Shown here one piece after another: positions 56,237 to 64,000 of a stretch of 64,000 nucleotides of DNA (position 1 is its first letter; every line of letters starts with the position of its first letter). Position numbers and translations under genes: made by a program. The DNA lies in NCBI GenBank assembly GCA_946405625.1, contig CAMJHQ010000006.1:1-64000 (forward strand). The letters run 5' to 3'. Under the pieces are notes generated by a model that saw nothing but the letters and a program-made list of their open reading frames with translations, searched no databases and was not told the origin of the DNA. The DNA is from an uncultured Lachnospiraceae bacterium (GTDB lineage Bacteria; Bacillota; Clostridia; Lachnospirales; Lachnospiraceae).

Positions 56237-57112
56237 TTACTTCCATTCTATTGTCACATCTTCATCGATAGTCTTATCAAAATCCCAGTCCCATCCGCCG
56301 GTTGCTGCCGGTGCAAGTGAAGGAACTGTTGCTTTGTCACCCTTTGCAATCTTCTGGGTTCCGAATACTGTGCCGTTATACATGAATGTTACAGTTACAA
56401 CTTCACCCTCCATAAGTGCAACATCTCTTCCATCATCTTTTGCATCCTTAACTATTCCGATAACATCATCCGGGATAGCCGAGAAATCTATATCTCTCGG
56501 ATCTGAGAGATAATCCGTAGTTGTGCCATCTTCAAAGATAATAACTTCCTTACCCTTTTCAACCTCGACTTCCTTATCCGAAACTGTTCCGTCTTTATAA
56601 ACAAGTCTGGTTGTAACCTTTCCTTCAAATACCGAAACCTTGGTATAAGTTACATTTCCGATCTTATAAACATTTACTCTGAAGATTGTTCCTCTGACTG
56701 ACATGGTCGAATTCGGAGTATTGATGTCATAAGAAGACTCGTCGGAAAGCTTATTCTGAATATCATTCGTAATCGCACCGCGTCTCAGCTCGATTGAAGT
56801 TCTTCCTTTTTCGGAATTGCCTTCGGCCACAAGCTTAAGTTCTGTATCTTCTTCAAGATAAATGTACTTATCCTCATCTGCCTGCAAACACATTTTACCC
56901 TTATCAAGTCTTATCTCATCACCTGACTCAAGAACCATATTGGCATACGGGGTAATATCCCCTTTCTTTTCTCTGGTTACGGAGCCGTCTCCATAAAACT
57001 CATATACCTTTAAAAGTCTGTAGGATTTTTTCTGCAGTAACCTTATCCCGATCACTGCGAGAATAATGAATATCGCAAATATTATTCCGAATATAATTGA
57101 TTTTTTCTTCAT
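56237..57112 (-). CDS. FecR-domain membrane protein with C-terminal InlB B-type repeat
   Basis: The 291-residue protein has an N-terminal membrane anchor (about 5-27), an extracellular FecR domain (about 60-200, with SYDINTPNSTMSVRGTIFRVNVY) and a C-terminal domain resembling the Listeria/Bacteroides (InlB B) repeat (VTVTFMYNGTVFGTQKIAKGDKATVP...WDFD). The ATG at 57112 has AAGGAG 5 bases upstream; a longer frame from 57193 is less likely. FecR and CHASE2-cyclase proteins are often encoded together, and here they share an operon with the repeat protein, so a surface-signal pathway is likely. Confidence 0.88.
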   Translation of the reverse strand: MKKKSIIFGIIFAIFIILAVIGIRLLQKKSYRLLKVYEFYGDGSVTREKKGDITPYANMVLESGDEIRLDKGKMCLQADEDKYIYLEEDTELKLVAEGNSEKGRTSIELRRGAITNDIQNKLSDESSYDINTPNSTMSVRGTIFRVNVYKIGNVTYTKVSVFEGKVTTRLVYKDGTVSDKEVEVEKGKEVIIFEDGTTTDYLSDPRDIDFSAIPDDVIGIVKDAKDDGRDVALMEGEVVTVTFMYNGTVFGTQKIAKGDKATVPSLAPAATGGWDWDFDKTIDEDVTIEWK

Positions 57113-57262
57113 ACTGACTCCTTCGGAGAAAAATTCCCAATCACCCAAATTAATCATACTACTTTTTGCGCTTTTTTTATACTTATTTTTCACTAAATCC
57201 CTTTATTTTAAGCGATTTTTGTTTCGGATCAAAAGAAGAAATCTGACCGTTTTTTGCTGTGA

Positions 57263-57292
57263 TTGACAACCTCATATTTGTGTATGTATAAT
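57263..57292 (+). promoter_or_regulatory. Promoter of the SLC13-type permease gene
   Basis: TTGACA (57263-57268) and TATAAT (57287-57292) match consensus with an 18-base spacer, about 45 bases before the start codon. The opposite strand carries the FecR operon, so this is a divergent region. Confidence 0.8.
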
Positions 57293-57342
57293 ACGCATTT
57301 GGTAATTAACTCATTAAATAATAAATGTGAGGCTGAACATCG

Positions 57343-58458
57343 ATGAAAGAAAAAATGATAAAGTTTTTTAAAGAGGATACTATCCTTGTAATATCGGGTA
57401 TTTTCGCTGTTATCTCATGTTTTTTTATAACTCCGGACAAGAAATATATAGATTATGTAAACTTCCGTGTGCTTGCGATACTATTCTCCCTTATGCTTGT
57501 GGTGAGCGCTTTGATCCGCATCGGTACATTTGACTATCTTACCGAAAAGCTGCTCGGAAGGATTTCAGGCGAAAAATACATTTCTCTTCTCCTTGTAATT
57601 CTCTCCTTCTTTATGAGCATGCTTCTCACAAACGACGTAACTCTGGTTACACTCGTCCCATTCGCAGTTAATGTTCTTAAAGCCTATAAAGACAGACGTA
57701 GAATGATGTATACACTGATACTCATGACAGTGTCCGCCAATCTCGGAAGTATGCTTACTCCGATCGGCAACCCTCAGAATCTTTTTCTTTATTCTAAATT
57801 CGGCTTCAAGCTTTCAGACTTTGTTCTTCTTATGATGCCTTACAGTGCAGTTTCGCTTATCATGCTTATCGTAAGTGTTTTTATACTCAATGCAACCGAC
57901 AAGACAGCTGATACGGCAGTTACAAAGAAGACTCCGGCACCGATGCCTTTAAAGCTTGGCATATATTCTGTTCTTTTCATAGTATGTATCCTTACCGTAT
58001 CGGATAAGCTTCATTACGTCATAATGCTTTGTATTGTTGCACTTACGGTTCTTATAATTGACAGAAAAGCTTATAAAAATGTAGACTACGGTCTTCTTAT
58101 GACCTTTGTATTTTTCTTTATCCTTATCGGAAATCTTGGCCGCATAAGCTTTATAAGCAATGCGCTTTCATCAATAATCGAGAAAAATGTAGTCCTTACT
58201 TCGGTACTTGCATCGCAGATCATCAGCAACGTTCCCGCTGCTATGCTCCTTTCAGCCTTTACGGATAAGGGTGCTCAGCTTGTTGTCGGAACCAATCTCG
58301 GCGGTCTCGGTACACTTATCGCAAGTATGGCAAGTCTTATCACATTTAAATTTTTCGGAAAGATCAAAAAAGAAGGCGAGCATTATCTACTCGCCTTCAC
58401 TGTAATAAATATAATATTCCTGATCGTTCTTTTTACTATGACACTTTTTATCGGCTGA
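57343..58458 (+). CDS. SLC13/ArsB-type anion permease
   Basis: The 371-residue protein has about ten membrane segments. The conserved SLC13/citrate-transporter patterns are FMSMLLTNDVTLVTLVPFAVNVL, GSMLTPIGNPQNLFLYSKFG and, in the second half, IISNVPAAMLLSAF and LVVGTNLGGLGTLIASMASL. It should import or exchange an anion such as a di- or tricarboxylate; the substrate is not predictable. It is one of two plus-strand genes here and is transcribed alone. Confidence 0.9.
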   Translation: MKEKMIKFFKEDTILVISGIFAVISCFFITPDKKYIDYVNFRVLAILFSLMLVVSALIRIGTFDYLTEKLLGRISGEKYISLLLVILSFFMSMLLTNDVTLVTLVPFAVNVLKAYKDRRRMMYTLILMTVSANLGSMLTPIGNPQNLFLYSKFGFKLSDFVLLMMPYSAVSLIMLIVSVFILNATDKTADTAVTKKTPAPMPLKLGIYSVLFIVCILTVSDKLHYVIMLCIVALTVLIIDRKAYKNVDYGLLMTFVFFFILIGNLGRISFISNALSSIIEKNVVLTSVLASQIISNVPAAMLLSAFTDKGAQLVVGTNLGGLGTLIASMASLITFKFFGKIKKEGEHYLLAFTVINIIFLIVLFTMTLFIG

Positions 58459-58527
58459 TCCGAGGTTGAATTTAATCAGCAGGTAAAGCGGTCATTCGTA
58501 TTTTGCTTCGCTGCATATTCGTTCATT

Positions 58528-60315
58528 TTACTCCAGACTTTCTGCCGCATATTGCATCAGATAATCTTCTCCTTCATCGAATATGGCCTTTACAGCCTCT
58601 TTGTCCATCGGGATCTTCTCATCGAACGGAGTTCTTCCCACATGATCTGTGTAAGTATCTATGGCTATTTCTCCGTCAGGGAAGAGGTTTGGTACCGCAG
58701 AGAAGCTGATACCTCCTTCTTCCATATTAACCTGTGTTACAGCCTGGCAGGAACTGTTCGAACTTGTAAATCCTATAACCTTAACATTCGGGAAATCTCC
58801 CATCATATAAGTCATATCATCTCCCGCACTCACAGTTTCTGCATTTACCAGAAGAATGATCTGTCCGTCATGCCAGAGATCTTCTCCCGTATAGGATGAT
58901 GGCAGTCCCATTTCGTAACGTCCGTCTGCGCCTCTTTCGAAGGTTGCCGTATTTTCATTGATAACGGAACTGTAATATGTCAGATGTTCACCCTCCGGTG
59001 CAAAAAGACATGCTATACCTTCAACAAAGTATGGACTTCCTCCACCGTTTCTTCTCAGATCGAATATCAGATTCTTCACTCCCGATTCCTTAAGAGCAAT
59101 CACTTTATCTCTCAGTTCATTTGTCATCTCAGTATAGTCTACGCCGTCATACGTCTGCTGATCATATATCATCTGACTTATTCTTATCATGTAGGTACTT
59201 CTATTTACTTCCTTCCAGTTAAGATTTGTTATGTTAACTCCATCATCAAGCTTATAAACAGTATCTATCATTCTCGGAGCATATATTCCAAGATTTGGAG
59301 CCAATACGCTCTTTTCAGTACCATCATCGCCGATAAATGTTATGTCAACTGATGGATTCAGCGTATTTCCTTCTTTGTCTCCCGGGATAAAGGTATCGCC
59401 GTACTTCATGTCACTTCCCATACCTGCGACATATATCGGCTTATAAAATATTTCATTTTCCCTCACCGGATATTGCATGAAGTAATAATCAATCTCATCG
59501 AAATATTCCTCAACCGGTCTTCCGTTCCATTTGGTAATTATAGTACCGTTTTTTATACCCGCATTTTTAAGAGTCAGTCTGTCCGCCTCTGCAGTGTCAG
59601 GCTTATAATCATCCTTCACCGAGAAGAATCCTAAATCATCGTGATCCGTACTCAAGATCGAATAGGAATTATCATAGCCTTCCACATTCACAGCCGCAAA
59701 CTCCCCGGTTGTAAGTCTTATAAGAGAGAGCCCGTAATCATTTCCGTAAGATTCGCATATTGCTTTACGCCACTCACTCTCGTTATTAATTGTGTAGCCT
59801 ACATGTCCGTCGTAGAATTCACCCGTAAACTGCTGCCACACCTTATAATTCTCCACACAGTCCTGATTCTTATCTACTGCCTTAAAGAGCGGCCAATACT
59901 TGGCATACAATGCATCGAAGTCTATCCCCTTCTCTTCCGTAAGAACGTAGTGTTCCTTCAGAACCGAATAAGCTTCTTCAAAGTCTTCCAGATAAGACTT
60001 TCTCTTATATCCGGAAGAAAGTGCGATCACAGACATATTCACTACTATAGCTGCTGCAAGAACCACCGCAGTTATCTGCTTCTGTTTAACCTTCCTGTCT
60101 TCGATAAAAAGGCATATCAGTATCAGAAATGCTGCAACATATATACCTAAAAAATATTTATCAAAACCGACAAACACGAGTCCCGCCACTGCCAGAAAAG
60201 CAGGTGCACTATATAACAGTCTCCATTTATTCGACGGTCTCTTAAACGATACCTTCGCCACAACAAAGAGAAGGATCATAAGTCCTAATTCAATTATCGC
60301 AAATGATATATCCAT
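58528..60315 (-). CDS. Membrane-bound S41-family peptidase
   Basis: The 595-residue protein has four or five membrane segments in the first 115 residues and a large extracellular domain. The C-terminal S41 (tail-specific protease-like) core shows LIFDLRRNGGGSPYFVEGI and LLVNAETVSAGDDMTYMM, in which the Ser is the likely nucleophile, followed by GFTSSNSSCQAV. A divergent PDZ-like segment may lie at about 265-330 (KNAGIKNGTIITKWNGRPV). A role in processing surface proteins is possible. The gene is convergent with the SLC13 permease gene. Confidence 0.85.
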   Translation of the reverse strand: MDISFAIIELGLMILLFVVAKVSFKRPSNKWRLLYSAPAFLAVAGLVFVGFDKYFLGIYVAAFLILICLFIEDRKVKQKQITAVVLAAAIVVNMSVIALSSGYKRKSYLEDFEEAYSVLKEHYVLTEEKGIDFDALYAKYWPLFKAVDKNQDCVENYKVWQQFTGEFYDGHVGYTINNESEWRKAICESYGNDYGLSLIRLTTGEFAAVNVEGYDNSYSILSTDHDDLGFFSVKDDYKPDTAEADRLTLKNAGIKNGTIITKWNGRPVEEYFDEIDYYFMQYPVRENEIFYKPIYVAGMGSDMKYGDTFIPGDKEGNTLNPSVDITFIGDDGTEKSVLAPNLGIYAPRMIDTVYKLDDGVNITNLNWKEVNRSTYMIRISQMIYDQQTYDGVDYTEMTNELRDKVIALKESGVKNLIFDLRRNGGGSPYFVEGIACLFAPEGEHLTYYSSVINENTATFERGADGRYEMGLPSSYTGEDLWHDGQIILLVNAETVSAGDDMTYMMGDFPNVKVIGFTSSNSSCQAVTQVNMEEGGISFSAVPNLFPDGEIAIDTYTDHVGRTPFDEKIPMDKEAVKAIFDEGEDYLMQYAAESLE

Positions 60316-60340
60316 ATTCGTTCCTTTCGTAATTCATTCA

Positions 60341-60386
60341 AGCCTCTCCACTTGAAGAGAAGGTGGCGCGCAGCGCCGGAAGAAGT
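60341..60386. repeat. Possible REP-like palindromic element
   Basis: Two adjacent small hairpins occur: CCTCTC with GAGAAGG (60343-60363) and GGCGC-GCA-GCGCC (60365-60377), followed by GGAAGAAGTG. This layout resembles short interspersed palindromes of Clostridia. No T-run is seen, so it is not a typical terminator for the S41 or ABC genes. Confidence 0.3.
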
Positions 60387-60406
60387 GTACTTTGGGATGA
60401 AGTATC

Positions 60407-61195
60407 CTACCCCAGTTCGTCACGACGGAAAAGTGCATATCCCATAAAGAGATAAATTGCAGTCATTATGAGCGAAACTACTATCGTTCCGATAACCATC
60501 TCGGATGAAACGCTGCTGTTATAAGCGTAATACTGCACTACTCCTTTACTCGGATCCAGATTATATATACTCCATCCGTCATAGCTTGTGAGAAGTGACA
60601 GATTAAATATGCTTACAAAGAAAGACTTTGAGTGACTCAACATTTTGCTGAGGATTACCGAAGCATCACATATCAGGAAAGCTACGCCCATTATGATATA
60701 CGGATTCTTTACGAGAAATGTAAGTACCGCCAGGAAAGCCGCAAGCCTCAGATACGGGAAGAAGAATAAAAGCTGTCTCACAATTATATCTCCGAGAACC
60801 AATTTATCTCCCCATCCGTCTAAAATTATTCCCGTTATCATCGGAACGAAACTGAGTATAGTTGTTAATACCGCACCCACGAGTATTGCCATCAGTCCCC
60901 GTGCCATAAATATACTTATACGCGAATGACCCGAAAGGACTTCATAATTTGCAACCTTATCCTTATAATCTTCTCCGCATATAATAGCAACCATAAATCC
61001 CAGTATAAAGATCTGGATCATATACGTTATACTGGGATTATCCGCCAGCATTCCGCTTGTATGCCCCGACGTCACAGAATCACCCACATTCAGAAACGTT
61101 ATGAGTATCTGGATAAGTACGAAAAAGATATACATCCTTATAAGCATCTTGCTTCGGAGTATTTCATACCATATAGATTTAATAATATTCTTCAT
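60407..61195 (-). CDS. ABC-2 type exporter membrane protein
   Basis: The 262-residue protein starts MKNIIKSIWYEILRSKMLIR and has about six membrane segments, with YKDKVANYEVLSGHSRISIF after the second. Its ATG overlaps the stop of its paralogue upstream (TGATG), which fixes the start. It shares the motif Y-E-x-x-x-GHSR with that paralogue, so the two are duplicates and probably form a heterodimeric channel. Confidence 0.87.
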   Translation of the reverse strand: MKNIIKSIWYEILRSKMLIRMYIFFVLIQILITFLNVGDSVTSGHTSGMLADNPSITYMIQIFILGFMVAIICGEDYKDKVANYEVLSGHSRISIFMARGLMAILVGAVLTTILSFVPMITGIILDGWGDKLVLGDIIVRQLLFFFPYLRLAAFLAVLTFLVKNPYIIMGVAFLICDASVILSKMLSHSKSFFVSIFNLSLLTSYDGWSIYNLDPSKGVVQYYAYNSSVSSEMVIGTIVVSLIMTAIYLFMGYALFRRDELG

Positions 61196-61995
61196 CAGTC
61201 TCTGTCCTTCTTCTTGAAATTTACATACGCTATAGTCAGATATACAGCTGTGAAAACCACTGAATAACAGATTGTCTTCCACACCATATCCGAAGTAACC
61301 GCCGTATCATATACTGATACCGTCTTGCCGTTTATAACCTCATACTTTGCATTTTCTGATACAAGTAAGAATGCTGCATTTGTGAAACCCGCAGGATAGA
61401 TAACCTCTATTTCCAGAACATCCTGAAATATTGATGTAACCATTGCTACAACCACAAGAACTGCGTAGCTTAGGGCTATTCCCTTTCCCGCACTTCTTGA
61501 TACACTCGCAAGCATCATATCGAGAGAACATATCCTGATGATCGGAAAGATGCAGAGAAGACTTCTTATCAGCACATTTTTCATATCCGTTTCAGGTCCC
61601 CATCCGTAAAGGATATTCAGATATCCGAGCGGAAGTAACATAAATATGAATATAAGTAATGCTCCCCAGATATAGCCTGATATCATTCTTCCGGCGAAGA
61701 TCCTTCCTCTGCTGTGACCTGCCATCATTTCATAATTGATGGTCTTATCGCTTGCATCTCCCGCCACGGCCTTGCAGGCAAATATCATTATCCCGATACA
61801 TAAGAATATAACCATGGTAGCCATCTGCTGAGTTGCAAAATATGCACTCGGGGTCATCTTAGTTAATGTGTCACCGCTCAGAATTCCCGACAGATACATT
61901 ACAAATGCCGGAAGTCCCAGCATGGAGATTATGGTTATCCAGTTCACCGTATCCCGCCGCATCGTATAATTTAATGATCTGATTATATTTATCAT
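61195..61995 (-). CDS. ABC-2 type exporter membrane protein
   Basis: The 266-residue protein has about six membrane segments and the shared pattern DKTINYEMMAGHSRGRIFAGR. It lies 17 bases after the ATPase gene and is followed by its overlapping paralogue. Exporters with this GHSR pattern resemble lantibiotic-immunity and other antimicrobial-peptide exporters, but the substrate is not known. Confidence 0.87.
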   Translation of the reverse strand: MINIIRSLNYTMRRDTVNWITIISMLGLPAFVMYLSGILSGDTLTKMTPSAYFATQQMATMVIFLCIGIMIFACKAVAGDASDKTINYEMMAGHSRGRIFAGRMISGYIWGALLIFIFMLLPLGYLNILYGWGPETDMKNVLIRSLLCIFPIIRICSLDMMLASVSRSAGKGIALSYAVLVVVAMVTSIFQDVLEIEVIYPAGFTNAAFLLVSENAKYEVINGKTVSVYDTAVTSDMVWKTICYSVVFTAVYLTIAYVNFKKKDRD

Positions 61996-62012
61996 TGTCC
62001 TGTCCTTTCAGC

Positions 62013-62939
62013 TTAAATGTCAGTCCTGTCAGCCTGAACCATTCTTAAATAATAGTCCTCAAGGTTAACTGCATTCTTCGATAATTCCACCGGAATGATC
62101 CCGTTTTCATAAAGCGTCTTTGAGATCATATGCATGTTATCAAGTCCGTCATAGATTCGTAGGCTTCCGTCCTCCTGAGCCTCTATTCTCTCGATACCGC
62201 AGCTGTTCATAAGTACGGCACTTGCCTTCTCATTATTATCCGTATCTATGTGACAATACTCACTGCAGGCGGCCTTTAACTCATCTGCCGTGAAAATACC
62301 CTTAATCTGTCCGTGATTAATGAAGATATAATCCGTACAAAGAAGCGATAACTCACTGAGTATGTGTGAAGATATGACCATCGTAATATCATCTTCTTTA
62401 TTCAGTTTCCTGAAAAGCTCTCTTACTTCCACGATTCCTTCCGGATCGAGACCGTTGATCGGTTCATCAAGGACCATAAATTCAGGCTTACCCAGCAGCG
62501 CATTTGCAAGTCCGAGTCGCTGTCTCATACCAAGCGAAAAGTTCTTAACTATCTTCTTTCCGGTATCCTTAAGATTGACTATCTCCAGAACCTCTTCGAT
62601 TCGTCCCTTATCCGGAATGCCCTTCTGAAGTCTCTGCTTCTCGAGATTTTCACGAGCTGTCATCTTTTCCTTCTCATAAGGCGTCTCTATCATGAAGCTC
62701 ATCCTCGTTCTCGCGTGATTGAGGCCTTTCTCATCTGATGCGCCGTACATACTTATCTCTCCGCCCGTCGGAAATGCGAGGCCGCCGAGAATCTTCATGA
62801 TCGTCGTCTTACCTGCACCGTTCGGTCCTATAAGACCGACTATGCTTCCCTTCTTTATACTGAATGACACATTATCCAGTGCCATCTGCTTTCCATACTG
62901 CTTGGATAGATTTCTTACATCAATGATCGTCTCAGACAT
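62013..62939 (-). CDS. ABC exporter ATP-binding protein
   Basis: The 308-residue ATPase has Walker A GPNGAGKTT (38-46), signature FSLGMRQRLGLA, Walker B FMVLDEPINGLDP and the switch ISSHILSELSLLC. The segment SFMIETPYEKEKMTARENL is typical of bacitracin/lantibiotic exporter ATPases (BcrA-like). The ATG at 62939 is chosen over an in-frame upstream codon because it gives the standard MSETIIDVRNLSK start. It heads a three-gene exporter operon. Confidence 0.92.
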   Translation of the reverse strand: MSETIIDVRNLSKQYGKQMALDNVSFSIKKGSIVGLIGPNGAGKTTIMKILGGLAFPTGGEISMYGASDEKGLNHARTRMSFMIETPYEKEKMTARENLEKQRLQKGIPDKGRIEEVLEIVNLKDTGKKIVKNFSLGMRQRLGLANALLGKPEFMVLDEPINGLDPEGIVEVRELFRKLNKEDDITMVISSHILSELSLLCTDYIFINHGQIKGIFTADELKAACSEYCHIDTDNNEKASAVLMNSCGIERIEAQEDGSLRIYDGLDNMHMISKTLYENGIIPVELSKNAVNLEDYYLRMVQADRTDI

Positions 62940-63193
62940 ATTTCCCAATTCCTTTCTACAGCAATATAATCATTTTCACTGATATAAATATAAAACCAAT
63001 TCTTAAAGAATTTCTTAAATAAATAAAAAATGCATCTTACATCGTAAAAATGCATTTCACCGCCCAATTGCTGGATTAATCCCGGAATTATATATATAGT
63101 CGGATCAAGCCAAATCAAAAATCATCCGGCTTAGTTACAGTACATCCGGCATAAAACCTCATGCCGATGATCTATAGAAAGAGGAGACAGACC

Positions 63194-63934
63194 ATGAATA
63201 AAATCTATGAAAAGAACAGAGTTACCTTTGCGATAATCTGCATAGTAATCTATGTAGTCGGAACCAGCCTCGCTGAAGCAATGGCTGAGTCCCTTGGAAT
63301 AGTTAAACTGCCTTCGATGATATTCCATTTGATTTATACGATATCAATCATCCTGTGGCTTAAGAGGAACCGTCTCTTTGAAAAGTACGGACTGAAAAAG
63401 CCTGAATATCCTCTCTCGAAAGCGTGTTTTTTTATACCTCTCATACTCATCGGTTTTTCAAGCATTTATTTCGGGGTAACCTTGAAATACTCCGTACCCG
63501 AAACCGCATTTTATATGATCAGCATGATATGCGTAGGATTTCTGGAAGAAATAATCTTCAGAGGTTTTCTCTTCCTCGGTATGGCCGAGAAGAATATTAA
63601 GTCCGCAATACTTGTATCCTCTGTCACCTTCGGAATCGGCCATATCGTGAATCTCTTGAACGGAAAGCCTGTTCTCGAAACGCTGCTTCAGATAGTTTTC
63701 GCAACTGCTGTCGGCTTCGTGCTGGTAATGCTGTTCCATAAGGGTAAGAGCCTTATACCGTGCATCATCTTCCACAGCATTAATAATTCCCTCAGTGCGA
63801 TCAGTAATGATGAAGCTTCTCTCAGGTTTTTCGGAAGCGTTGAGAAAGAACTGTATATATCCGTCGGCTTCTCTCTCGTCATATGTCTCTTATATCTGGC
63901 AGCACTATTACATAATTTCAAAAGCGAAGAATAA
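63194..63934 (+). CDS. CPBP-family intramembrane protease
   Basis: The 246-residue membrane protein has the CPBP motifs EEIIFRGFLF (Glu118, Glu119, Arg123), FGIGHIVNLL and HSINNSLSAI. About seven membrane segments are visible. The ATG at 63194 has GAGGAG 8 bases upstream; an earlier in-frame ATG at 63161 lacks a site. It is divergent from the ABC exporter operon across a 254-base gap that holds a small hairpin (CGGCAT/ATGCCG) and short AAAAATGCAT direct repeats. A self-immunity role next to an exporter is possible but not shown. Confidence 0.88.
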   Translation: MNKIYEKNRVTFAIICIVIYVVGTSLAEAMAESLGIVKLPSMIFHLIYTISIILWLKRNRLFEKYGLKKPEYPLSKACFFIPLILIGFSSIYFGVTLKYSVPETAFYMISMICVGFLEEIIFRGFLFLGMAEKNIKSAILVSSVTFGIGHIVNLLNGKPVLETLLQIVFATAVGFVLVMLFHKGKSLIPCIIFHSINNSLSAISNDEASLRFFGSVEKELYISVGFSLVICLLYLAALLHNFKSEE

Positions 63935-64000
63935 TTAGTTTTTACTGCATTCATGACAATTCAGAACCTTGATTAAAATTGTAATTACACCATCCTCTTG

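Noticed and set aside
58372-58398. 9-bp inverted repeat GAAGGCGAG/CTCGCCTTC as a terminator
   Set aside because: It lies inside the SLC13 permease coding frame, has no T-run, and encodes normal membrane-protein residues.

Overview
The window (about 40% G+C) looks like a chromosomal segment of a fibre-degrading, anaerobic member of the Lachnospiraceae, most likely Butyrivibrio or a close relative. The evidence is the rpmE–DUF1385–prmC–prfA housekeeping block, a DapL-type lysine pathway, a GH10 xylanase without a signal peptide, a GH9 endoglucanase lipoprotein and c-di-GMP and cAMP signalling enzymes. This assignment is inferred from gene content. Almost every gene lies on the minus strand; the only plus-strand genes are an SLC13-type permease and a CPBP protein near the right end. 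No tRNA, rRNA, CRISPR array or intact transposon was seen.

Layout, left to right. 0-5.4 kb: a small LysM protein, two membrane proteins, then prfA, prmC, DUF1385 and rpmE, with a block of structured repeats between rpmE and DUF1385. 5.4-12 kb: an aldo/keto reductase, a TPR-like membrane protein and a CbxX-type AAA+ ATPase in an overlapping operon, a diguanylate cyclase, and a Gfo/Idh/MocA–aldo/keto reductase fusion broken by an in-frame UGA at codon 7.

12.2-24.6 kb is the most unusual region. It encodes a nitrogenase-like system (NifH-, NifB-, NifD- and NifK-like proteins plus a NifX/NafY-like protein) in line with a four-gene polar/sulfur amino-acid ABC importer, a serine-dehydratase-like Fe-S lyase and a Cys/Met-metabolism PLP enzyme. 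NifE, NifN and NifV are absent from the window. The NifD-like subunit keeps the cluster-binding cysteines but replaces the nitrogenase residues equivalent to Gln191 and His195 with Trp. I read this as a reductase for a carbon-sulfur or related substrate derived from an imported amino acid, not as nitrogen fixation. The substrate is unknown.

24.7-31 kb: dapL, then a MoxR ATPase / VWA-metallopeptidase / LRR module and a radical SAM protein. 31-35 kb: a GntR(YtrA)-type regulator, a CPBP protein and an ABC exporter, with a clear promoter and palindromic operator upstream. 35-41 kb: a zinc-ribbon membrane protein, GH10 xylanase, an EctB-like aminotransferase and an Orn/Lys/Arg-type decarboxylase. 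41-50 kb: a GGDEF/EAL protein, GH9 endoglucanase, a hypothetical protein, a GatD-like protein that has lost both catalytic residues, its MurT-like partner, and a flavin reductase. 50-57 kb: a FecR-domain protein, a 1441-residue secreted repeat protein and a CHASE2 adenylate cyclase, apparently one envelope-sensing operon. 57-64 kb: SLC13 permease, membrane S41 peptidase, a second ABC-2 exporter and a CPBP protein.
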